Origin: Mesorhabditis belari
Lineage: Eukaryota > Nematoda > Chromadorea > Rhabditida > Rhabditidae
DNA: 64,000 nucleotides
Assembly (NCBI GenBank): GCA_958450365.1
Contig: CAUEEP010000932.1
Span: 1,421,501-1,485,500 of the forward strand
Direction of reading: 5' to 3'
Made by a program: the position numbers and the translations under genes. How positions within the stretch are numbered: position 1 is the stretch's first letter; each line of letters begins with the position of its first letter. Positions 34,601-46,600 of this stretch are shown in pieces. The notes under the pieces were generated by a model. It saw only the letters and a program-made list of their open reading frames with translations. It had not been told where the DNA came from and searched no databases.

Positions 34601-37600
34601 ATTTGATTTGTTAGAAACTAGACTCAGAGCTGGCTTTGGCCTAGCCTCTAAAGCCGACCAGTTTGCAGACTAGCCGACTAGTTTGCAGACTAGCCGACTA
34701 GTTTGCAGCCCTAGTCTTGACCTGGCTTCGGGACAGATTTGAGCTTGATTCTGCTCTGATCTCGCTCGCTAAGAGTAAGGTTTTATCTTGGGAAGTAAAT
34801 TATTTCATTATTTCATTGCCAGCTTTCCAAAAATCACCGCTTTCAGCTTGATAAATTGCTTTTGCTGAGCCGGAAACCGTTGCAAAACCGGCTTTTTACC
34901 GGAAATCAAATCCAGGCATTCATTCAAATCCAGCAATCCAGCAAAACCAGGCATTCACTGAAATGAAATACTAAACTTATAACTAGTAAAGCTTTATTTA
35001 AAAAGCTTTATCAGAAATTGTGCTGTGACATCCAGCTTGGCCATTCCTTGCTTAAAATAATCACTTTCCTCCAGAATATTCACTAATTTCGATCAGCCAC
35101 TGTCCGGTTCAATTACCCAATCAGGCCAAAATGCTTAAATCACAATTTTCTCTTTTTAAAAACCTACTGTGACATCCAGTTTGGTCATTCCATTTTTGAA
35201 ACAATCACTTTCCTCCAGAATATTCACAAATCTCAGTCAGCCACTGTCCGGTTCAGTTACCCAAATGCTCAAAATGCCTAAATCACAATTTTCTTTTCTG
35301 GAAACCTCCTGTGACATCCAGTTTGGCCATTCCTTGCTTAAAACAATCATTTTCCTCCAGAATATTCACAAATTTCAGTCAGCCACTGCCCAGTTCAGTT
35401 ACCCAAATGCTCAAAATGCTTAAATGACAATTTTCTTTTTTTGAAAACCTACTGTGACATCCAGTTTGGCCATTCCTTGCTTAAAACAATCATTTTCCTC
35501 TAGAATATGTCACAAATCTCGATCAGCCACTGTCCGGTTCAGTTACCCAATAAGGCCAAAATGGTTAAATCGTGATTTTCTCTTTTTAAAAATCTACTGT
35601 GACATCCAGCTTGGCCATTCCATTTTCGAAACAATCACTTTCCTCCAGAATATTCACAAATTTCAGTCAGCCACTGTCCGGTTCAGTTACCCAAATGCTC
35701 AAAATGCTTAAATCACAATTTTCTCTTTTTAAAAACCTACTGTGACATCCAGTTTGGCCATTTTGTGTTATCAATTTTCTGTTAGCAATGTGGATTTGAT
35801 TGCTATTGTATTGTACAGTTAAAAAGCTTCAACTTATCAGTATCATTTGTGAATCATTTCCTTCTTTTTTCTTTTCGCGTCAATGATTCATTCAAAGACG
35901 CGTGTGTGTCTGAAAAAGCCGAAAAAGAGATTGATCAGCTAGAGAATTTAGAATTTATTCATTTTCCGACTCATTTTTTTAATAATATTGATTATAATAA
36001 TGAAATTATTATAGTTTTTATAAATTGTAGTTTTATTCTATTTAAAATTCTTTCTGTGTTCTCTCTGTGTTCTCTCTGTGTTCTCTCTCTGTGTGTGGTC
36101 ATTTTTCTCGTAAACGAGCCGCTTCTGGTGCACAGAGCTTCTATAAAAGTCTATAAAAGTCTATAAAAGCTTGATTAAACATTCTTTATTCCCATATAAT
36201 CTATTTTCAAATATCAATTATCCTTTTCCAGATCTTCACAGCGAATTCTTGGACAGTCGCTCGGTGGTCGTCTATTTAGTGTCTTTGTATTTGACGCTAC
36301 AAGGGAAAAGTGAAGAACAGAGGCAAATCCAAGGACAACGAGTGACTGGGCCAGCTTTTGGACAAGTACGTTTTGAAATAGATACTTAGAACATAGGCCA
36401 AAGCTATGACAGGCTGAATCAAGGCCAAGCCAAGCCCTGACCAGCTATGACAGCCTGGATCAAGGCCACGCCAAGCCCTGGCCAGCTAGGACAGGCTGGG
36501 TCAAGGCCAAGCCAAGCCCAGACTCAGCTAGGACAGGCTGGGTCAAGGCCAAGCCAAGCCCAGGCCCAGCTATGACAGGCTGGGTCAAGGCCAAGCCAAG
36601 CCCAGACCCAGCTATGACAGGCTGGGTCAAGGCCACGCCAAGCCCTGGCCCAGCTAGGACAGGCTGGGTCAAGGCCAAGCCAAGCCCAGACCCAGTTATG
36701 ACAGGCTGGGTCAAGGCCAAGCCAAGCCCAGGCCCAGCTATGATAGGCTGGATCAAAGCCAAGCCAAGCTCGGCGTTGGAGTACCAAGGACCAGCCCACG
36801 TCCGCTTACTGTACGATTACTGTACTTGAGTGGTTTATTAGACTATTGTAGTTCGTGTTAAAGACAGTCTTGTCCGTAAAAAGCTTCATTTCCAGCCTCT
36901 CCCCGATCCTCATTCTCTACCATTGACAAATCCAGAGCCACTCTCGTTACAAGGGCAAATCATCGAAGAACAGCCGGTGAGGATTACTGTAGTTGTAGGT
37001 ATTTGAATATAGCTATAGCCATAACTGGCTACATGCTATGCTATGCTAGATTACTGTAGCCAACTCTGGCAGCTGTAGCTGGCTGTAGCTGGCTGTAGTT
37101 GGCTGTAGCTGGCTATTGAGCTCTGTCAGATCGCTGTGGCCATTCAGATTACTATACTCGTTAGATTAGGGCTTGCTAGATGACTGTAATAGAGCTGTAA
37201 CTGCTAGATGACTGTAGTCTGTCTATTGGATGTCTATTGGACTTTTATGGACTACCAGTCCAATCTACAGTACTGAGAGACCCATTAATGCAACCAAATC
37301 TCAGTCTCACTCTCTGGCGATGTCTCAGCCATCAAGTGCCGGACAACAGGACGAGCCAACCGTTGAGAAAACCTTTCATTTACCAATCTTGCCAGAGCCT
37401 TTCGTTTCGCAGGTACAGGTATGCCTAAATCTCTAAAATAGCTAATAGCGCTGCGGGAGAAAGGGCCATTTAAGCGCAAAGTCGATCACTCTTTCAGACA
37501 GTGGCCCTATCGACTGATTTGAGACGTGAAAAGCAGCCAAAACAACAGAGTATCGACAATCCGACAAATGAGGTTTGGTTTTGAGAAAAATTCTCTTGAA

Positions 37601-40600
37601 ATGCTCTAGATCAAGGCTAGATCAAGCTCTCAGATTAAGGCCAAAGCCAAAACCAAAGCTAGACCAAGCTAGACCAAGCTAGACCAAGCTAGACCAAGCT
37701 AGACCAACCCATATCATTTAGAGATAGCCTAGCAATGGACTAGACTAGGCTTGACCAGAGCCAGACCAGTTTGAAAGACTCAGGTTTAGCCCAGATACCA
37801 GATAGGCCCAGATAACCAGCTCTGATCAGGTTAAGCTGGACTAGGTCACGCTAGAAAAGGGTTGGCTGGGTCAGGATCCGGCTAGGTTAGGCGAGAGTCA
37901 GGCTGAGTCAGCTAGATCAGTCAGGCATCAGTTCAACGCCTGGCCTGACTAGCCTGGCCTGACTAGCCTGGCCTGACTAGCCTGGCCTGACTAGCCTGGC
38001 CTGACTAGCCTGGCCTGACTAGCCTGGCCTGACTAGCCTGGCCTGACTAGCCTGGCCTGACTAGCCTGACCAGATGAGCCTGACCAGATAAGCCTGACCA
38101 GATAAGCCTGACCAGATCAGCTCAGTTACATAAACAGAAAGATTTCCCTTCAGGTCGAATCAATCCGTTCTCGAAAATCCTCGTCGTCAAGTCAAAAATC
38201 ATCGAAAGGAAAGAAAATGAAAAAGGACGAGTTGGCGAAAGAGTTCGACTCGTGCTTGGAACAGGTCAGCCACTTCTAGAGGCTTCTAAAAACCAAAGCT
38301 TCTTCTTTTCCAGGTGCTCGCCTGGTTGCTCGAGGCTGAGGAGGAGTGTGCGGTCCTATCCGATGTGGAAACAAACGATGTGACGGCGGTGAAGACGCAA
38401 TTCAGGTAGCTAGAGTCGTGTGTTCCGCACGAGCAATGCGTTTCCACAAAAATCACAAACGCCGCTTTATATACGCCGCCTTAGATGTGCCGCCTTATAT
38501 ACGACTCCTTTTAAAGATATTCAGCCGTTTAACTGTTCTGGTGGAAAATTCTCTTCAAATGTAAAGATATTCAATTTACTGGCCGTGTAAAGATGATTAG
38601 ATTGCTATTGATAGATTGCCAATGGCAAAGCCTTGAGCCAATGTCTCAAGAGAAATGTCCCAAGAGAAATCTCCCAAGAGATATCGGCTTTTTTGTATCG
38701 ATCATCTCTGAAATAGCTACGGTAACTCGTTTCCAGGGACTACGAGCAATTCATGGCTTCGCTCACCGAGAGTCAGGACACCGTCGGACGGGTATTGCAT
38801 CGGTTTGTTGCCTTTTGAAAAGCCCATTGGGTAGCTAAGCCAGCCAGCCAGCTAAGCTAGCCAGCCAGCCAGCTAAGCTAGCCAGCCAGCCAGCTAAGCC
38901 AGCCAGCCAGCCAGCTAAGCCAGCCAGCCAGCCAGCCAGCTAAGCCAGCCAGCCAGCTAAGCTAGCCAGCCAGCCAGCCAGCTAAGCTAGCCAGCTAAGC
39001 TAGCCAGCCAGCCAGCCAGCCAGCTAAGCCAGCCAGCCAGCTAAGCCAGCCAGCCAGCCAGCCAGCTAAGCTAGCCAGCTAAGCCAGCTGCCAGCCAGCC
39101 AGCCAGCCAGCTAAGCTAGCCAGCTAAGCTAGCCAGCCAGCCAGCCAGCCAGCTAAGCTCAGCCAGCCATTGCCGAAGCTCGATTTTCTTTCAGTGGTCA
39201 ACTCCTTTGCCAAAAATCGGAGACCGAGGCTGAACGCGAGGCGATTCAGCAACAGCTTGAGCTGGTCAATTCGCGTTGGGAAAGGCTACGGTGAGTTTGA
39301 ATTCAATTTCAATAGAAAACTCGTTAAAATGAGAAGCTGGCTATGGATCGTTCCAGGGCGCTGGCTATGGATCGTCAAACGGTACTTCAAAGCGCGCTCA
39401 CCACTCTCCAACAGAAGCAATTGAATGAGGTTTGATCTTTAAAAAGTCGCCTAGCAAGTCAGCTATTGTAGCCTAGCAAGTCAACTATCATAGCCCAGTG
39501 ACTCAGCTATCGTAACCCAGTGGATTACGGTAGCTGAGTACTGTAGCTACGGTACTGTAGCTTTCTATCTCTTGATTTTCAGATTTGTGGTTGGATGGCT
39601 GATACAGAGACGTTGATCACGGCGGCTGGTGCTTTAGCTGAGACACAAGACGCTGCATTGAAACAGGTGGGGTTTAGGCTGGCTTAGCTGGCTGGCTGAA
39701 CAGACAAACATACAGTTTTGTTTGTTTGTAGCTTTCCCAGTCAGCTTTCCCAATCAGGTAGCTTTCACAGTGAGGTTATGGTAGTAAAAGAGTAGTTAAA
39801 CTAGTTTTCTAGTGGATCTCTTTGGAGTACGATAGCTTTCCCAGTCCGTAACCCGGACTGGGAAAGCTACCAAAGGAAAGCTACTGAGAAAGGTAGTAAA
39901 GGACCAATTTTAGATTAAACTAATCTTTCTCTTTCTTTGGATCTTTTGACTAACCCATTTTTAGATCGAAGACCACGCTCGGCTACAAAAACGAATCGCT
40001 GACTTTGAGCCGACTGTTGCCCAGCTGAGCTCGTTTGTAGCTGTGGTGAGTTGAGGAGATTTGGAATTGATTTTGAAAGGTTTATTGGGTTCTTGAAGTT
40101 GGACTGGGCTGGATAGACTGGACAAAAGCTAGATCCAGGTTAATAGCTGTCTAGGCTAATAGCTGGCTAGGCTAGTAACCAGCTTCTGTCCAGGCTAGTA
40201 ACCAGCTTCTGTCCAGGCTAGTAGCCAGCTAGTCTGTCTAGTAGCCAGCTAGTCTGTCTAGTAGCCAGCTAGTCTGTCTAGTAGCCAGCTTCTGTCTAGT
40301 AGCCAGCTTCTGTCTAGTAGCCAGCTTCTGTCTAGTAGCCAGCTAGTCTGTCTAGTAGCCAGCTAGTCTGTCTAGTAGCCAGCTAGTCTGTCTAGTAGCC
40401 AGCTAGTCTGTCTAGTAGCCAGCTTCTGTCTAGTAGCCAGCTAGTCTGTCTAGTAGCCAGCTAGTCTGTCTAGTAGCCGTCCAGGCTAATAGCCAGCTTC
40501 TGTCTTGGCCTTTTGGCTCAAAAGCCTGGCCAGGTCAGGCCTACTGTTGGTGGACCCGGATCCTGGCTAGGCTTACAAACCATCCTGACTATTAGCCAGC

Positions 40601-43600
40601 TTCTGTCCTGGATCAGAACTCAAGGGAAACTAGGCCAAATCGAACTAAGCCAGAGTCAGCCCATTGAACCTGATCGTCTTCAGTTCCCAACTCATCAATA
40701 AATCTTTCCAACTCAACAATAAACCCAAAATAAACTCAATAAACCAACAATAAACTCAAGAACCTTTCCAGGTTGACGAAGGTGAAACAGAAAGCGATAT
40801 GTCGGTGGCCCAGCTGGAGACCACTTTGCGAACGGTTGGACAAAGGTTTGTCTAAAAGAAAAGCTGGGGTTTCAAAAGGGATAAGTTACTCTTGTTCCTA
40901 GAATGCCCTAGGTCAGCTCAAAGCCAACCCAAGACACTATCGAAATAGGGTTACCTACTATGGATGGCTAAAAAAATGCCTTTGCCTTTGCCTAGTAAAA
41001 CCAGAGATTTAAGACTTAGTCATACCAGTACTAGGTTTGTTTTGGCCTGGTTTTGGCCTGGTTTTGGTCTGGTTTTGGCCTGGTTTTGGCCTTTGTTTTG
41101 GCCTTTGTTTTGGCCTGGTTTTGGTCTGGTTTTGGCCTGGTTTTGGGCTTTTGGCCTTTGTTTGGCCTTTGTTTTGGCCTTTGTTTTGGCCTTTAGCCTT
41201 TAGCCTAACCTCGATTAAACTAGTCCAGTTTAAATTCAAATTCCAGATGGGAAGGGATATGCTTGTGGGCTGAGACTCGAGCACAGCATCTCGATGGATT
41301 GGCTGAGTTGTTTGACACGGCTGATGAGGTGTTTTCAAGGCTGAATGCTTGGTTGAAAGAGCGGGAACATGTGAGTTGTACATTGTTGTACATTGTTGTA
41401 CTGTTGTACTTTTAAAAACTCTTTCAGGAACTACTCGGCCTCAAATCCGCGCATCATCTTGACGAGCGCGAGCAAGTCGCTGAACAGGTTGGGGCTTTAA
41501 AAAGCTCTAGTTCTAGTTCTAGCTCTAGCTCTAGTTCTAGCTCCAGCTCTAGCTCTAGCTCTAGTTCTAGCTCTAGCTCTAGTTCTAGCTCTAGCTCTAG
41601 CTCTAGCTCTAGCTCTAGCTCTAGTTCCAGCTCTAGCTCTAGTTCTAGCTCTAGTTCTAGTTCTAGCTCTAGCTCTAGCTCTAGCTCTAGGCTGTTGTAG
41701 GAAGTCTTCAAGTTACAGGAAATCTTGTCCTGTCACTAAAATCACTATTCCTAGGTTCGTCTCCTTCAACAAGCTGAAGCGTCACTCGAAGCTGAACACT
41801 CATCTTTCGTTCGAGCTAGTCAACTCAGTTGTGAACTGGTGGCAAGGTTTGGATTTTTTTTTATCATCGCTTGAATAAGTGGCATAATAAGTGGCTAAAG
41901 AGAGCGGATCCTTTTCATATCCCGCCATCCTCTAACACCCCGACAACCCAATTCAACAGTACAACCCAACTCAACTCCTCCAACGTATTAGAGGGGAGTC
42001 CTTGTGAAATGACCGACCTGTACTGCAGTTGCAAGATATAAATCTTTATTTACAGTAGTACAGTAGTACGATAAGACGAATAGATTACAAATGAGGGTAA
42101 GGGGGACTCCAAATGAGAGTCTCACTTGTCCTCCTAGGCTCCTAGGTCCTCCTAGGTCCTCCTAGGTCCTCCTACGTCCTTCTAGCTCCTCCTAGATCCT
42201 CCTAGGTCCTTCTAAGTCCTTCTGGGTCCTCCTAGGTCCTTCTAGGTCCTCCTAGGCTCCTAGGCTCCTAGGTCCTCCTAGGTCCTCCTAGGTCCTCCTA
42301 GCCTCCTAGGTCCTCCTAGGTCCTCCTAGGCAATCCCAAGGACCGCCCCTTCTCGGCAATAAAAGGGATAAGCACAGGGGAGAACACATTTGCATAAGAA
42401 TAGAAAAATAGCAAAAAAAGCCGATTTTTTGCCACTTTTCAAGAGTCGATTTTCGCTGATTTTCGCCGATTTTCAATCATGTTTTTCTAAGCACTGGTTA
42501 ATGCTAAAAATATGTATTATATCTCAAAAAAACACCCATTTTCTCTACTTTAATTTGATACCTAAACACTGAGAAACAAGCGTACTAGTGTCAAAGTTGT
42601 AAGCGTTTGTTTGAGAGTAAACTTCGACTAAGCGACGCTCTGATCGGGGGCCGTTTTATTAAAGTTTTTACAAATAAGTACAAAGAAAAATGATTACAAA
42701 AAGAATGCTAGGCTTGACACGGGAAATGGAGCGGCGGCAAACGAGGTTCGCCGTCGTTTGGACACGCTCACACAAAGATGGGACAATCTAGTCACAAGAA
42801 TCGAGGAGCATTCGAATACGGTAGGGAATTGTTGAAATGAATTCGATTTTGTATTGAAGCTTTGCAATTTTGTATGAGCTTTTGTTAAGTAATCTCTCTG
42901 TTAAGTAATCTCTCTTAAGTAATCTCTTTGTTAAGTAATCTTTCTTAAGATCTTTTTTCAGTTAGTAAAAAGCGGGAAAGCTGGTCTGAAAAAGCCCGAT
43001 CTTTCGATTGAAACGCCGATTGAAACGCCAATTCAAGCAGAATCCGAGGAAAAGAAGAGAATCGAGGAAACTGATACAGAAAACGTCAAATATCCAGAAG
43101 AAGAGACTTTGAATCAAGATGTAAGTTAGATAAAAGTTTGAGAAGAAGAATCAGTCAGTAATCATTTCATTCTTTACATTCAGCGTTGCTAGAGTTGCTA
43201 GAGTTGCTAGATTTAACGTTCAAAAGGAAGGAAGTAAGGAAGTAAGGAAGGAAGGAAGGAAGGAAGGAAGGAAGGAAGGAAGAAAGGAAGGAAGGAAGGA
43301 AGGAAGCTAAGGAAGCTAGAAGCTAAGGAAGCTAGAAGCTAAGGAAGCTAAGGAAGCTAGGAAGCTAAGGAAGCTAGAAGATAAGGAAGCTAGAAGCTAA
43401 GGAAGCTAAGGAAGCTAAGGAAGCAAGCAAAGCAAGCAAAGCAAGCAAAGCAAGCAAAGCAAGCAAAGCAAGCAAAGCAAGCAAAGCAAGCAGTTCAAAA
43501 TAAATTCAAAATAAAAAAAAGCTTCGCCTTGTTCACTTTTCACCAAATAAAACCAAAGCAAATCTCTAAAAATCGAGAAATTTTCGAACTTTTAGATTGT

Positions 43601-46600
43601 CGATCGTTTCCTAGCGCACGTGGAGCGAGTTTCCACCGAAATGCGCCCATTATCCGATTGGTGTCACGCGTTTACGCTAAGCAAAAGGCCGACTGAGGTT
43701 TTCAGATAAAAATATCAGAAAATAATATCAAAGAAATCTATTTAAAAATAAGAAATATCTAAATCTACTATTCTATAAGCTTTTCTATTAGACTATTCTA
43801 TCATTTTAACCATTTTAGGCTCGAAAAATGATTGCACTTTGTCAGGGGAAACTCGTCGAGATTAAAGAACAAGAGGCAAAGGTTTGTTAGATGAAAATAG
43901 CATAGAAAAGTCAGAAATAGCATAGAAAACTGAAGAATTGCTTAGTAGACTCAAGATAATTTCGGGAACGGAGAAAAAGGACGAAAAATGCGACGCGAAT
44001 AATTGCAAAATAGAAACGCAAATAGGAAGGAAACGGACGCGACCCAAATCGATTTAAGCCTATCTCCACTTTCAGGTGAATCATTTGCAACTCGAAATGG
44101 AGCGAATCCACATGAACAAAGATCTCTCGGCCGGGCAACTCAAAGCCGCCAACGACGCTTTTGCTCATTTTGCAAAGGTTTATTTTTTGGAGGGTTTATT
44201 GGTTATTTGGTTAGCATTAGATTGTCAGTATTCGAGGTAGAAGTGGGATAACTTTCAGGGTAAACTTCAGGCAGTAACAGCTAACAATTAGACTAAGGTC
44301 AAGTCGGACAGGCTAGGCAAGTGGACAGCCAGAGAACCAGAATGGTTGATGGACAGCCAGAGAACCAGAATGGTTGATGGACAGCCAGAGTAGTCTAATG
44401 GACAGCCAGAGTAGTCTAATGGACAGCCAGAGTAGAGGCAGCTCAGCTTAGAGTTCAGCTAGGGTCACAGTTTCCAGAGCCTGGGCCTGAGCCAGAACTA
44501 GACCATTGTCAGATCATAACTGGACTAGAGGGTAAGTTAGCAGCTAGTTGGGTACAGCCAAGGACCAGAACCAAGGACCAGAACTGTCGTCCTGTCAAGA
44601 GACGTATGGAGTCCCAGGTCCGCAATTTCTTCAAAATCATCTGAATCGTCATTTGTATAGTTGTAGCTCATAGTGTGCGTTCCAGATCAAAGAAAACTAT
44701 CAAAACTATACAAGTTCCCATAGAAAAATCCGGGTTTCAAGCCTTGGTCTCGGTTCAATTACGCAATTTCTTCAAAATCGTCCGAATCGTCATTTGTACA
44801 GTTGTAGCTCATAGTGTGCGTTCCAGATCAAACTCTGTTGCAAGAATAACTTATTTCTTCTTTAGGATTGGGCCGAGATTGTGACCAAGATCAGCGAAGC
44901 GTTGAACGTTCTCTCGGGTCACTCCGATGGTGACGAGGAAGGAGTGGTGGCGAGAGGGATCGAGCAATGGATGGAGGGATGTGAGCGGGTGAGTGGCACG
45001 TACAATTTGAGAGAACCTAGCACATCTGGGACAGGCACAGATGAAGTAAAAAGTCTTCATTTCCAGGTACTCAACGAGATGCAGAAAGCGTCGATTTCCG
45101 AGCGAGCTCTGCGCGCAAAAAAGCTCAAAGAGCAATGGGACACACAGAATTCGAATCTCAACTTTATCCAAAAGGTAAGCTATCGAAAGCCATACGGTAA
45201 GTGATCCAAAGCAAGAAGCTAAGCTATCCAAAGCCCCAGCTAAGTTATCCAAAGCTAGAAGCTAAGCTATCCAAAGCAAGAAGCTAAGCTATCCAAAGCC
45301 CCAGCTAAGCTATCCAAAGCAAGAAGCTAGGCTATCCAAAGCCCCAGCTAAGCTATCCAAAGCTCAACGAGCGATCCAAAGCCAGACTCGAAGCTTTCCT
45401 GCAAGCTCTAGACTACTACAGTAACCAGAAGAAGCCTCAAAACGATTTCTCCCTCATTTCTCATTTCCTCAAAGCTGATTTCCCTTCTTTCAGGATCATC
45501 TCAAACGAGCCATTCTCACGAAGGGATTGCAATTGATTGGGAAACGTTTACAACAACATATTGCTTTCGAGGCACCGGTGATTACATGAACTCGTTTGAA
45601 TAGAAACTAAAAGATATCTATTTAAAAAACAAAAGCACTACTGTAACAGTATAGTGTTTAGAGTTTAGTGTCTACAGTAGTGTCTACAGTAGTGTCTACA
45701 GTATATTGCTACTATTTTTGAGTCCATTTTTGTTACCATAGCCAAGCCAGCCTCAAATTTACAGTAATAGAGCTCAAAAAAAAGGTTTGCGGACATTTGA
45801 AACGCCGATTTGCCATCGAACTCAACTTTGAGCTCAATTTTCTTGGTGTTGAGCTGTCCAATTGAATAGTTTTTGGTATCATTAGATGCGCCAAGTCATC
45901 CTCTATCGATTCGTCTAAAAAACTATTTAGATTGCTCAGTCCAACAAGAAGAAATTTGGCTTTAAAGCCTCGCCCATTTTTCCATTGGTAATCTAACTTT
46001 GAGCTTAATTATCTTGGTGTTGGTTTGCTCAATTTTAACATTCTTGGTCTCATTAGATTCGTCAAGTCTTTCTCTATCGATTGGTACAAAAATGATTCCG
46101 ATTGGACAGCTTGATGCCAAGATAATTGAGTTCAAAGTCGAGTCGAATGGGCCAGGCGCGTATAAAAGGTCTCTCTGGCCCCGCCCCCTTTTGGGCTTAA
46201 GCTCAGGCTCAGGCTCAGGCTCAAATCAAAAACAAGCAGCGTAAACCGATTTCGATTCCATTTATCGCTAAATTCAGGTAACTCCCACCTCGTCAGTGAT
46301 GATGACTTCAAGTGTTCAGAGTGCTCCCGGAGCTGAGCCACGGTTGAAAGAGGTTCGCTTCTACACAATTTCTACAGATTTAGCTATGTTTTGATTGTTT
46401 TGACCATGTTTTTCATAAATTCTCTCACCATTTTCCAGCTAGAAACAAGCTTGTCCGGTCCCTGGCACTCGGTGGGCGATTTGCGACATTTGCGCGATGA
46501 TTTCGCGAAAATCGAGAAGCTCACACAGACGCTGAAGGGGGTAAAAGCTGAAAAATGATAGGAAAATGATAGGAATTGATAGGAAAATGATTGGAATTGA

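Noticed and set aside
36460..36829. Open frames on both strands through 36.46-36.83 kb
   Set aside because: Product of a 42-bp (14-codon) tandem array within dys-1 intron 6.
41454..41711. Minus-strand Glu-Leu repeat protein
   Set aside because: Translation of an AGCTCT hexamer array, intronic, and it overlaps a dys-1 exon on the other strand.
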